Origin: Antedon mediterranea
Taxonomy: Eukaryota > Echinodermata > Crinoidea > Comatulida > Antedonidae
Assembly: GCF_964355755.1 (NCBI RefSeq)
Contig: NC_092676.1
Location: 24,534,288-24,598,287, forward strand
DNA length: 64,000 nt
Reading direction: 5' to 3'
A model generated the notes under the pieces. That model saw nothing but the letters and a program-made list of their open reading frames with translations. It was not told where the DNA came from and did no database searches. The number at the start of each line of letters is the position of its first letter. The first letter of the stretch is position 1. Below are positions 26,501 through 34,942 of this stretch, one piece after another. Made by a program: the position numbers and the translations under genes.

Positions 26501-29000
26501 AATTAATTGATAGGTCTAAAGCTCTGTCTACACTATCAAACTTTATGTGACAAAAAATGTGATGTGCCCATATGGATATATGATGATGTCATATCACTAC
26601 CATATTTGGGTATATCACTATCATATTTTGGCACATCACTAGTTTATTGGTGTAGACAGAGTTTAAGAATTTTATCTATTCCTTTTTGTCAATGCTATCA
26701 AAAATGGATTTATTTCTCATATTAGCTTACTTTTTAATAATTGTGTTGAAAAAGATAAAAAGAAAAGTTAGTTATAGTTATCAATGTTTTTTGTAATAAG
26801 ATATGTGATATTTTTAATAAGTTTTTATAATATTCTACATGAGCGTGAGTTTCCCCGATGTCAAATGTGACTGAAAATAATTTTTTTTTAAAGAAATTCA
26901 AACCTTGCGAACAATACTGTCCTCTGTCTGTGATGTTTTCTTTTGAGATGAACTATTTTTCTTGTTGCTGAGTGATGTTTCCAATTGTCCAAATGGTTTT
27001 GGTAGGTAACCACATTGGGTGAAGAACTTAGCCCACTCCTGAATATAGGCTTTCAGTAAAGCTGAATCGTCTTGATCTTGTAACACACGCTAGACAAACA
27101 ACAGTATACTTAACATTATAAATGTATTCATGAATGTGGTTAGTGATCAAAGAATAAAGCTATGTCTACTCTATCAAAATAGTTTGACAAAATATGGTAG
27201 TGATATACCCAAATATGATAGTGATATGACATCATCATGTCCATATATGGGCACATCACCTTTTTTTGTCACATAAAGTGTGATAGTGTAGACATTGCTT
27301 AAGATAACGAGATGATGCACTGAGATAATAATAAAATTGAATATATAGTGTAATATAATCAATATATTATTCTAAACCTCTGTCTACATTATCAAACTTT
27401 ATGTGACAAAAAAATGTGATGTGCCCATAATTTGGACATATCAATAAAATATTTGGGCATATCACACATTTTTTTATGGATTATAGATGACTAATGAATT
27501 TTCATGTTCATTTTGTGACGTTTCATAAGGGGTCCCCAGCTTATGCATAAAAAAAATCTCAGCCAGAACAACAGTTGTTTATGATATGCCTACAATTTGT
27601 GACAGCAATGACGGTAGATAGAGCAGCAGAGTAGAAATAGGATATCATTATATACTATGCATACCTGTTTAGCTTGCTTAATAAAATCTATGATATCATG
27701 TTTAAGTTCTTCATGAACTTTTTCTGGTCCCTTATCATCCCATAAACAAACAGAATGCACATCCCTAAATTAAATAATAAAATTAATTAATATCATTTAA
27801 CAATAAATCTTCTGGTGGTGAACTGCTCAAAGTCAAATTAGGCTGGAAAAATATTTATATTATTTTTTTTAATTTGACTATAATTTGGAGCCAGTTCCGA
27901 TAACTGAAATGTGTTGGATAATCTTAAATCCTAGAGAAAATTAGTTACATAATTATAATAGCTGAAGGGAAAAGGGCCAACTAAACAAAAGTAAGGTGAT
28001 CATCAAAAGTGATCTACAATAAAGAATTTACATAAAAAAAAATTAAAGGACTTAAACAATTTGAGATTGGCTCAATTTGATATTTACTGGCTACTCTTTG
28101 TAACCTTCAACTTGTATTGTACTAAAGATTCTGTAAATAAAAAAAAACATTGTCTTTAAATAAACTATTGCATTTTAACAATCACAACAAATGGCCATGA
28201 GTTTGTATATTGTGCAATTACCAAATACTTACTCACTGTATTAATTATATGCTCATTTTAATGCTCAATGCTAACTTAACTTGTTATTTGATACTAAATT
28301 AAGCACAAATAACTAAACAAAATGGGGAATGGAGTAAATTTGAAATTAAATTATTAGATACTGTAGCTGAAAGAGAAAGTTCAACACATTTCATATGTGA
28401 AAGCATTAATATAAATTAATTAATTAAATATAAATTAATATAAATTAATTATTGTTTCTACTTATCTTACCAAAATAAATCTTGCCATTCAGTTCTTGGC
28501 ACATTTTGTTGGCGCAACAATTTCAAGACAGTAGGTCTCATTGAATCCCACTTGTCTTCAAATGTGAGATGCGCCTTGTCCTACAAATGGAGATATATTA
28601 TATATATATATATAATTATTATTGTGGTTATTACTAATCTGTCAGTAGTCACTGCTGAGCGACTGGTAACGTACGACGCCAAGCGGGACCATAATGCCGA
28701 AGTCACTTACTCACTACATACCTGAGACAAACCTCACTCACACCCGGCCCCTCTGGGCCTGGACCTAGGCCTAGGCCTACACACCAGCGAGACGCCTACC
28801 TAGCCTAGAGCCTACGTTATTAAATTACCGTATACGAATGTTCTGAAATCCTATTACAATGTAAAAAGTTACACAATTTAAGCATAAATATTACGCACAT
28901 ATATATCACTAGTAGTTGAAGAAAAACAATTCATTATTAATATTTAAAAACATTTCGTAATGATATAAGGAACTTCCTTTACCTTCAACATCGTCGCCAT
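17505..29000 (-). CDS. CUL5: Cullin-5, scaffold of CRL5 ubiquitin ligases
   Basis: Cullin-5 bridges SOCS-box/Elongin B-C substrate receptors and RBX2/E2 (family knowledge). Minus-strand coding exons: 29000-28983, 28580-28471, 27764-27665, 27089-26904, 26424-26283, 25985-25840, 25716-25636, 25248-25155, 24900-24770, 23211-23104, 22759-22695, 22318-22186, 21020-20765, 20313-20141, 19614-19453, 18917-18799, 18356-18233, 17699-17505. Together they give 781 codons including the stop, 780 aa, the same as human CUL5. Landmarks are FEDKWDSMRP at the N-terminus, the N-terminal cullin repeats, KYVQNKDVFMRYHKAHLTRR in the cullin homology domain, and the winged-helix NEDD8 region IVKIMKMRK, with the acceptor lysine at residue 724, followed by the TFIYLA end. 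No break seen. Introns are loaded with MITE family A. It shares a 201 bp divergent promoter region with VBP1. Confidence 0.96.
17772..17962. mobile_element. MITE family C, copy 2 (CUL5 intron 17)
   Basis: Ends AAGGCCAATTTACACAGATG and its partner GGTAAATTGGCCTT, with TA on both sides. Body matches 7379-7560, including the GGGCGGTTTCCCGCTC block. Confidence 0.8.
20404..20768 (-). repeat. Tandem duplication spanning the CUL5 exon 13 splice donor
   Basis: Two copies of a ~185 bp unit (20404-20588 and 20589-20768). Both contain AACAGGCTATATGTACAGAG and end in CTAACCAGAC. The right copy includes the true donor (TCTG|GTTAG on the minus strand at about 20765). The left copy keeps an identical decoy donor near 20584. 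Confidence 0.8.
21210..21323 (+). repeat. tRNA-derived SINE-like sequence (CUL5 intron 12)
   Basis: Holds an A-box-like TGGCCTGGTGG and a B-box-like GGATTCAAGTCC with about tRNA spacing. It is flanked by a 13 bp inverted repeat GGAGTGGAGTTGT / ACAACTCCACTCC. The middle does not give a full cloverleaf, so it is called a SINE-like relic. Confidence 0.5.
22446..22594. mobile_element. MITE family A, copy 2 (CUL5 intron 11)
   Basis: AAAGCTCTGTCTACAATATC at the left end and TAGTGTAGACAGAGCTT at the right, with the shared ATATGGTAGTGATATG core. Confidence 0.85.
22815..22974. mobile_element. MITE family A, copy 3 (CUL5 intron 10)
   Basis: AAGCTCTGTCTACACTATC at the left and GATAGTGTAGACAGAGCTT at the right, with a full interior. 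Confidence 0.85.
23480..23990. other. Unusual GC-richer tract in CUL5 intron 9
   Basis: Starts with AAAGCCCCATTCCCTACG and includes TGCATTGCGCGCGG near 23660. It contains a cluster of AGGCCTA/TAGCTAGG motifs and CpGs at 23850-23970. No open frame, terminal repeat or RNA signature could be established. It may be a repeat fragment or an internal regulatory region. Confidence 0.35.
24100..24440 (-). pseudogene. LINE reverse-transcriptase C-terminal fragment (CUL5 intron 9)
   Basis: On the minus strand near 24330-24440 a frame reads KHLGVYIDNKLDWHSHIS, the block after the RT palm in LINEs (YLGV.ID..L.W..HI). A frame break then leads into PTELRECKFENIFKL. Only this fragment remains; the class is uncertain. 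Confidence 0.6.
24981..25082. mobile_element. MITE family A, copy 4, shortened (CUL5 intron 8)
   Basis: Both ends are present (AAAGCTGTCTACC and GATAGTGTAGACAAAGCTT) but about 50 bp of the interior is missing. Confidence 0.75.
26518..26664. mobile_element. MITE family A, copy 5 (CUL5 intron 4)
   Basis: Complete copy with AAAGCTCTGTCTACACTATC at the left and TGTAGACAGAGTTT at the right. Confidence 0.8.
27156..27300. mobile_element. MITE family A, copy 6 (CUL5 intron 3)
   Basis: AAAGCTATGTCTACTCTATC at the left and GATAGTGTAGACATTGCTT at the right. Confidence 0.8.
27374..27475. mobile_element. MITE family A, copy 7, truncated (CUL5 intron 3)
   Basis: The left end and most of the interior are present; the right end after ATCACACATTTTTTT is lost. 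It lies 74 bp from copy 6. Confidence 0.7.
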
Positions 29001-29201
29001 CTTGATTGTTATTGACCAAATATTTTCTATCCTAAATCATTTCACTTATTCTATGTCTGCTTATAAAAAATAAACAAGGTAATTTGTTTCTACTACTTTA
29101 TAAAGTAAATTTTATTTTAATGAATAAAGGAATTCACTGAAATTTAAAATATTTTCTTAGATTTTTACTGAAATGAATTCGATTGTAAATTTTAAGAAAA
29201 C
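29001..29201. promoter_or_regulatory. Divergent CUL5/VBP1 promoter region
   Basis: Only 201 bp separate the CUL5 start codon (minus) and the VBP1 start codon (plus), so the 5' UTRs and promoters must share this space. It is AT-rich with no clear TATA pair. The CUL5 start sits in AAGATGGCGAC, close to the YY1 consensus seen at many translation starts. Shared regulation is inferred from spacing. Confidence 0.6.
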
Positions 29202-31957
29202 ATGGCCACCGACCAAGAAAGTTCAGTCATGCTTGGTCCACGACCAAATTCAGGAATTCCCCAAGCCGTTTTCGTAGTAAGTTTATATTTCTTGTTGCAT
29301 ATCAATTTATTCTGTAGTAGCTAAAAGATATATTAGTATCAATGGAGTTAATAGGCCTAGAAATGGAGCGTAGTGGGCATAAACTAGCATCTAGGCTAGG
29401 CCTCACTCACTCAGGCTCAGTTCAGAGTAGTAGCCTAGATGGCCTAGATAGAGGCCTAGGCCTAGATAGATAGGCTATACTAGAGGGGTCTGCTGCACAT
29501 ACATTCTGTGTAGCTAGCTGGCATGTAGACTAGGGCCTATCGTCTCTATGTACGTAGGACTGGGAGGTAGTTATTTGTCGCCCTGTCTGCATCGATCATG
29601 GCCTCTTCGTCGGAACGTTTGGCTAGCTGGGTGGGGGTTCAGTTTATGAAACGAAATTGCTGACACTTTTTTTTGGTTGCTGTGTGAGTGTTGATGACTG
29701 TGAGACTGTGTTTTATTTAAAAAAAATGAAATACCAGACTTTGTCACTTATTGTGTGAGTACATTAATAATAATTAATAGATTTATTTAAAGGATTTTCT
29801 TTAATTTTGTTCTTGTCAGGAAGATGTAGATGATTTTATGTCTCAAACTGAGAATGAATCTGTTGACGAAGTACTGCGTCGACTAGATGAACAACATCAG
29901 AAATACAAATTTCTAGAATTCAATCTTTTACAAAAGAAAAGAAGGTATAAATATGTTTTGTGAAGTTCCATGGTTTTAAAGTTTCCCAAAAGTAAATTAA
30001 TAATATACTTTTCTGATTATTAATTCAGTGAAAGTTGTTAAAAATTACAATTTTCAATCTAAAGATCTGTCTACACATGACAAAAAAAATGTGATGTTCC
30101 CATATGGACATGACGATGTTATATCAGTACCATGTTTGGGTATATCACTACCATATTTGGGTACATCACACTTTTTTGTCATATAAAGTTTAATAGTGTA
30201 GACAGAGCTTTACACTTGCTAACTGTAGTTTGAACCCTGACTCCCAGCTGTTGCGCAATATGCTTTCTGTTTCACTGAACACAATTGTTTTTGTTACTCT
30301 CAGCAAATGTGAACACTTTGAAATTATCAATCCAAAAAAAATATTGTTGTCAGGCAAGGAAGTGTACCTTCCGCATTTTGCTATTCCATGAATTTGACAA
30401 AATATTTTCATTGTTTTATTGCCGGACTGGAATTGTCACTCTTCCTTCACAATGGTTTAATTATGATTAATAAGTTGTTACTGATTTTTATTTTTCCAAA
30501 TCATTTCATAAAATATTAATGTAAATTTATTTTTGTTAAAGGTTAAAAACTCAGATGCCGGATATTAAAACAACTTTAGATATTGTGAAATATATGCAGA
30601 AGAAAAAGGTACATTAAGAATTAAAAATTATAATAATTATGCAAGCAATCATTGGAATTGTGAAAATATATTTAAGTTATAGTTATTTCTAAGATATTTT
30701 TCAATATCAAACTCATCAAACAATTCATAATTAAATCAATAGTCTATTTAGTGCCTAGCTTACCAGGATAAACCAACAATAGCCCTTTCTCTTCGAAGAG
30801 CAAGATATAACTCGAAAAGTAGAAATAGTATTGTCCAAGTATTAATATATCTATTACAAAAGCAAACCACTGTGCAAGCTCTCTTGAAGACATGTTAATC
30901 TAGAAAAGAAATGATGATGGTGGTTTGTGAGGAGGCTCTGGTTATACCCTTTGTCGTACTGAATTCAACAATATTCATTACATTATTTTTTCTATACTTT
31001 ACTTTCTTTACTTAAGGATTCTAGTGATAGTTTGCCTGCTCAGTTCTTGTTGTCAGATCAAGTATACGCGAAGGCTACCATCCCACCAAGTGATAAAGTC
31101 TGTCTCTGGTTGGGGGTAAGTTAGTTTCCGTATGCCTGACTGGAGTTAAATAGTAAAATCCTGATTGTGCTTATCAGCTCCTGCAAATATTCTCTCCATT
31201 CAACTTATGAATATTCATTATTGGGATACATACTATTGAATTATGATTGTCTTATCAGTTCCTTGTTAAATAGAACAGTCAATTTTTCAACTTATGCAAA
31301 TATTCTCCGCATTCAACATATGAATATTCATTTTTCAGATACTATTGAATTATGATTGTCCTATCAGCTCCTTGTTTAAAACAATTTTTCAACTCATGCA
31401 AATTTTCTCCCCATTCAAATTCACCTTATGAATATTCATTAATCGGATAATTTTGAATTATATTTAGGCAAATGTAATGTTGGAGTACTCTTTAGTAGAT
31501 GCAGAAACTTTGCTAACTAAAAATCTAGACAATGCTCAAAAGACTTTGAAAGAAGCAGAACAAGATCTGGACTTTCTCAGAGACCAGTACACTACCACTG
31601 AAGTCAGTATCCTTTTTATACAATTCACCAAATATACTACAATATGTGTTTAGGTTTGATTACCAAAGTATCAGCATTTGGTTAAATTGGTGCTGCTGTA
31701 GCTTTGTCTACACTATCAAAATTTATGTGACAAAAAAGTGTGATGTGCCCATATATGGACATGTTGATGTCATATCACTACCATATTTGGAAATATCACT
31801 GTCATATTTGGGCACATCATAAATTTTGATAGTGTAGACAGAGCTTAACCTACAGCATTCTTTCAATAAACACTGCTTTTCTTAACGTCATTTTTCTTTA
31901 GATATTGCCAGAGTATATAACTGGAATGTGAAGAAGAACAAAAAACCAGACACATGA
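29202..31957 (+). CDS. VBP1: Prefoldin subunit 3 (VHL-binding protein 1)
   Basis: Alpha-type subunit of the hexameric prefoldin co-chaperone, which delivers unfolded actin and tubulin to the cytosolic chaperonin (family knowledge). Exons: 29202-29276, 29820-29944, 30542-30608, 31017-31115, 31468-31606, 31902-31957. Together they give 187 codons including the stop, 186 aa against 197 in human. Blocks seen are GIPQAVFVEDVDDFM, LRRLDEQHQKYKFLE, LKTQMPDIKTTLDIVKYM, the beta-hairpin segment VYAKATIPPSDKVCLWLGA, NVMLEYSLVDAETLL and the C-terminal helix DFLRDQYTTTEVNIARVYNW. The flanking helices form the prefoldin coiled coil. All junctions are GT..AG. The start is chosen because it gives the family N-terminus. 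MITE A copies lie in introns 2 and 5 and just past the stop. Confidence 0.95.
30061..30210. mobile_element. MITE family A, copy 8 (VBP1 intron 2)
   Basis: AAAGATCTGTCTACAC at the left and TAATAGTGTAGACAGAGCTT at the right, with the shared interior. Confidence 0.8.
31166..31465 (+). repeat. Diverged tandem repeat in VBP1 intron 4
   Basis: About three imperfect copies of a ~110-125 bp unit, each with TATCAG(C/T)TCC, TGCAAATATTCTC and a palindromic TATGAATATTCATT block. It ends right at the exon 5 acceptor. Confidence 0.7.
31700..31846. mobile_element. MITE family A, copy 9 (VBP1 intron 5)
   Basis: TAGCTTTGTCTACACTATC at the left and GATAGTGTAGACAGAGCTT at the right. Confidence 0.85.
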
Positions 31958-31982
31958 TTTTTAAATAGTTAAAACTATCTTA

Positions 31983-32120
31983 AGCCCGGTCTACACCATC
32001 AAACTTCATGTGACAAAAAAAATGTGATGTGCCCATAATGGACACGAAGATGTCATATCACTACCATATTTGGGCATATCACACTTTTTTGTCACTAGTT
32101 TGATAGTGTAAACAGAGCTT
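31983..32120. mobile_element. MITE family A, copy 10 (VBP1 3' UTR region)
   Basis: Begins 25 bp after the VBP1 stop codon with AAGCCCGGTCTACACCATC and ends GATAGTGTAAACAGAGCTT. It is probably transcribed as part of the VBP1 3' UTR. Confidence 0.8.
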
Positions 32121-32658
32121 TAAATTGCATAGTAGTAACTTTTAGTGTCTTTTAGAGTGTGTAATGTAACCATTTAATTTTGATGGTGGTGGTGAAATCT
32201 TATTTTGAATTTCCTATTTGCTGTTAACGATGAAGAGTTGTGAAGAAAGGCTCCTATTGGTTTATTACTTAGGTACTGCTTAAGCAAAAACATAATTGTT
32301 CACACATTTATTAAAAATTAACCAATATTAACTTCGATGTAAACTCCACATATTAACCAATATACAATGCTGCAAACACTAAACATAGAGTATGATTTTA
32401 AATCAAAATATGTTTTTTTTTTTTTTTTGGTGATCTGACTTGCATGAATAAATAATTGACCAAGCACATTTTACGACAATTAATAGAGGTTGTTATTCTG
32501 GCCTGATATTTTTTCCAGATCGTTTCTCAATGAAGATTAAAAGTTATCTTTGCTAATATTAATTTTTTAATCTAATATATTCTCATTTGAGAAAATTCTT
32601 TATGGACTAATGGTATACATTAATTACACAATAGGTCCCTGTCAATTACGATACTTCC

Positions 32659-33011
32659 TTAAAGATGTATTGTCCCCCTGAAAAATAATTTAAAAACATT
32701 TTTTTTGTTGAATATGCCATTTTAATGTCGCATAATAGTTATTGACTTCGACCAAAAATTGGATCAAAACAAAATTGATTTACCTAAAAAAACTGGAATT
32801 TAAAGCAAAAAATGGTCAAATTGGCTGCCAGCCAATGGATTTTTGGTTGAATTTAACCATTTATCATGTTATTTTATAAGTGAAAACATTATTTTTTTCC
32901 GTTTTTTTTTTCTACAGAAGTGATTCACTTTATTAAAACTACAAAATAACCTATTCAGAAGCTGATTTAATTAATCTTCATTTTTCATGTTTGGGGACAA
33001 TACATCTTTAA
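32659..33011. mobile_element. MITE family B, copy 2
   Basis: Ends TTAAAGATGTATTGTCCCC and GGGGACAATACATCTTTAA, almost perfect over 19 bp. Interior contains the GCTGCCAGCCAATGG block. Confidence 0.85.
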
Positions 33012-33769
33012 TGTAGGCCTACTGTAATTATAAAAGTTTCTTCATGATGTTCTTCTCCATAAAAAGTCTGTTCAATTAGCTGCTTTAAGCATATAGTTAA
33101 TGTAAAAAAAACCAATAAAACATCATAATCTATTGTGAAGATGTCTGTAATGTGTATTATTGTGTAGTTTTATCAAGGACCTATAAATTAGATTCTACCT
33201 CTAATTTATAGGTCCATGATTTTATTATGTAAGAATTTTAAATGCCAATTGTGATACTGTGGATAGATTGGAGAAACTTGCATAAACGTCTGTGCATTGA
33301 TTGTTAATATAGGTAATATAACGTATAACTTGTAACATTTATGGTGTTTGAATTCAACTTCAGATTTTTATTTTTGGGGTATAGCAAAAATTATACACTG
33401 TATACCCACCATTTTTTTTCACTTGCTAGGGAGTCACCAGACATATTATTAGGTTAAACTACCTAATTACTGAAAAAACAGTCTGTCTGAATTTTTCAAA
33501 ATTTTGTATTTTAAGGGAAATTCATGTTTTTTTTTTGTCTGATGTATGTTGAACATATTTGATTTATGTACAATTAACCAAATATTATATTTAAAATTCA
33601 TGCCTGTACCTGAGCTTTAAGTATGACAAGTCCATAACAAGCATTAAACACAATACTTATGTTGGTCATGCGGTAACGATATCATGCACATAGCCGTAAC
33701 TGCGCGTCACAGTCGTTGTGGTTGTTTTTAAAATTACCTAAATTTTCTCTTAAATAATTTCCGGTTTTT
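33012..33769. other. Intergenic sequence, nothing recognised
   Basis: AT-rich. A short inverted repeat around ATTAGAGG/CCTCTAATT lies at 33187-33212. No coding evidence. Confidence 0.4.
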
Positions 33770-34210
33770 TAGTCGCGTGCAAACACGACTCTACAGCTGC
33801 TCACTATGTCGGACGCGACTGCAGCCATGTATATAAAACACACACCGTGGTGCCCTAGTGTGAGCAATGTAATCTAATAACACGATGCTGAGCTCCGGAG
33901 ATCAAAGGGTTTATCTGTGGCTGCGACACGGTCAGTTCTACGCCACGCAGAATATGTACATAGCACCGAACTGTTGGTATTTGTCGCAGCCAGACATACA
34001 AACAAACGATCGTTACGAGTTTCTATATTGGCAAGGTGAGCTCAGTGTCCTGTTAGATTGCCTTGGTTTGTCATTACAATGTTCGAGAGAAATAGGTTAC
34101 TGGATTGCGATCTCAAATAGAATCGCGTGCTTTATTAGCAAAAATATCTTAGTATTGAATTCCCTCCTCCAATGTGTTACAACAATACAAAACCCTCGAA
34201 CTTTGTAAAT
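33770..34210 (+). repeat. Structured dispersed repeat, copy 2, with TATA-like upstream sequence
   Basis: The repeat core (33881-34060) matches 11035-11210. It can form three nested stems: TGAGCTC with GAGCTCA, TGTGGCTGCGACA with TGTCGCAGCCAGACA, and CAGTTC with GAACTG. About 50 bp upstream is TATATAAAA (33831-33839), and further upstream the AGTCGCG repeat also found at 4370. An open frame of 107 codons (33885-34208) overlaps the core but matches no family I know and is broken in the other copy. A structured RNA or a SINE-like repeat is more likely than a protein. Confidence 0.5.
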
Positions 34211-34584
34211 CAAAGTGCTGGTTCTTCATAGTAATAAACAATCGTCTAGTCTACAAACAACGTTTGATTATGAAAACAATGTCGTATTTAGAGTTTGTTT
34301 CTAAATTTATCACTATTTTCATACACAACACAACGTGGCAAAGATGTCTTTAAATAATTATCAAAATACTATTTATTCACTCCAAATAATATAATAATTA
34401 TACATTAGAAATATGAGTTACACACATTTTCAGCATATTAATTCTTATTATATAACAATTGTTTTTAGTATTTGAATACAGATAAGCTCTATTATTCCTT
34501 CTATGGCGTGCCGACGATGACCAGAGTTGGTTTAATAAAGAGACAATAACGGTAATAAAAAATATAAAATCTGTGTTTTTCCTA

Positions 34585-34882
34585 AAGCTTGGTTCCCACT
34601 AGCGATGCAACGTAACGCAACGCTACGACGCGTTGACGCAAACTGCTGTATTGCGTAATCAAAAGTGGGAACCGACGACGCAACAGTGCTGCAAACATCG
34701 CAGGTTTGATTTGACGCAGGCGGGGGAAAACTCAAAAGTACGACGCGGGGTGAACCAGATCAAAGTCTACGGCATGCTAACATTGACCCGTAATAAGCAG
34801 GTTTGATTTTACGCAGGCGGGTGCAAACACAATTATTGGAAGAGCATTTTCTTACGTTGCGTAACTAGTGGGAACCAAGCTT
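34585..34882. mobile_element. MITE family D, copy 1, nested in MITE C
   Basis: A 298 bp element with ends AAGCTTGGTTCCCACTAG and its reverse complement, flanked by TA at 34583-34584 and 34883-34884. The interior carries ACGTTGCG-type repeats and GCAGGTTTGATTT(T/G)ACGCAGGCGGG twice. Confidence 0.85.
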
Positions 34883-34942
34883 TATGACCATTATTTACAG
34901 TCACAACACGGAGCGGATGGGCGGTTTCCGCTCTGGATAGAT

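Noticed and set aside
16580-32120. Regularly recurring ~150 bp repeats, considered as an array
   Set aside because: Spacing is irregular, copies have inverted ends and lie in both orientations in introns; these are MITEs.
33885-34208. 107-codon open frame behind a TATA-like box
   Set aside because: No family motif, and the second copy of the repeat (11035-11210) breaks the frame; treated as a structured repeat.
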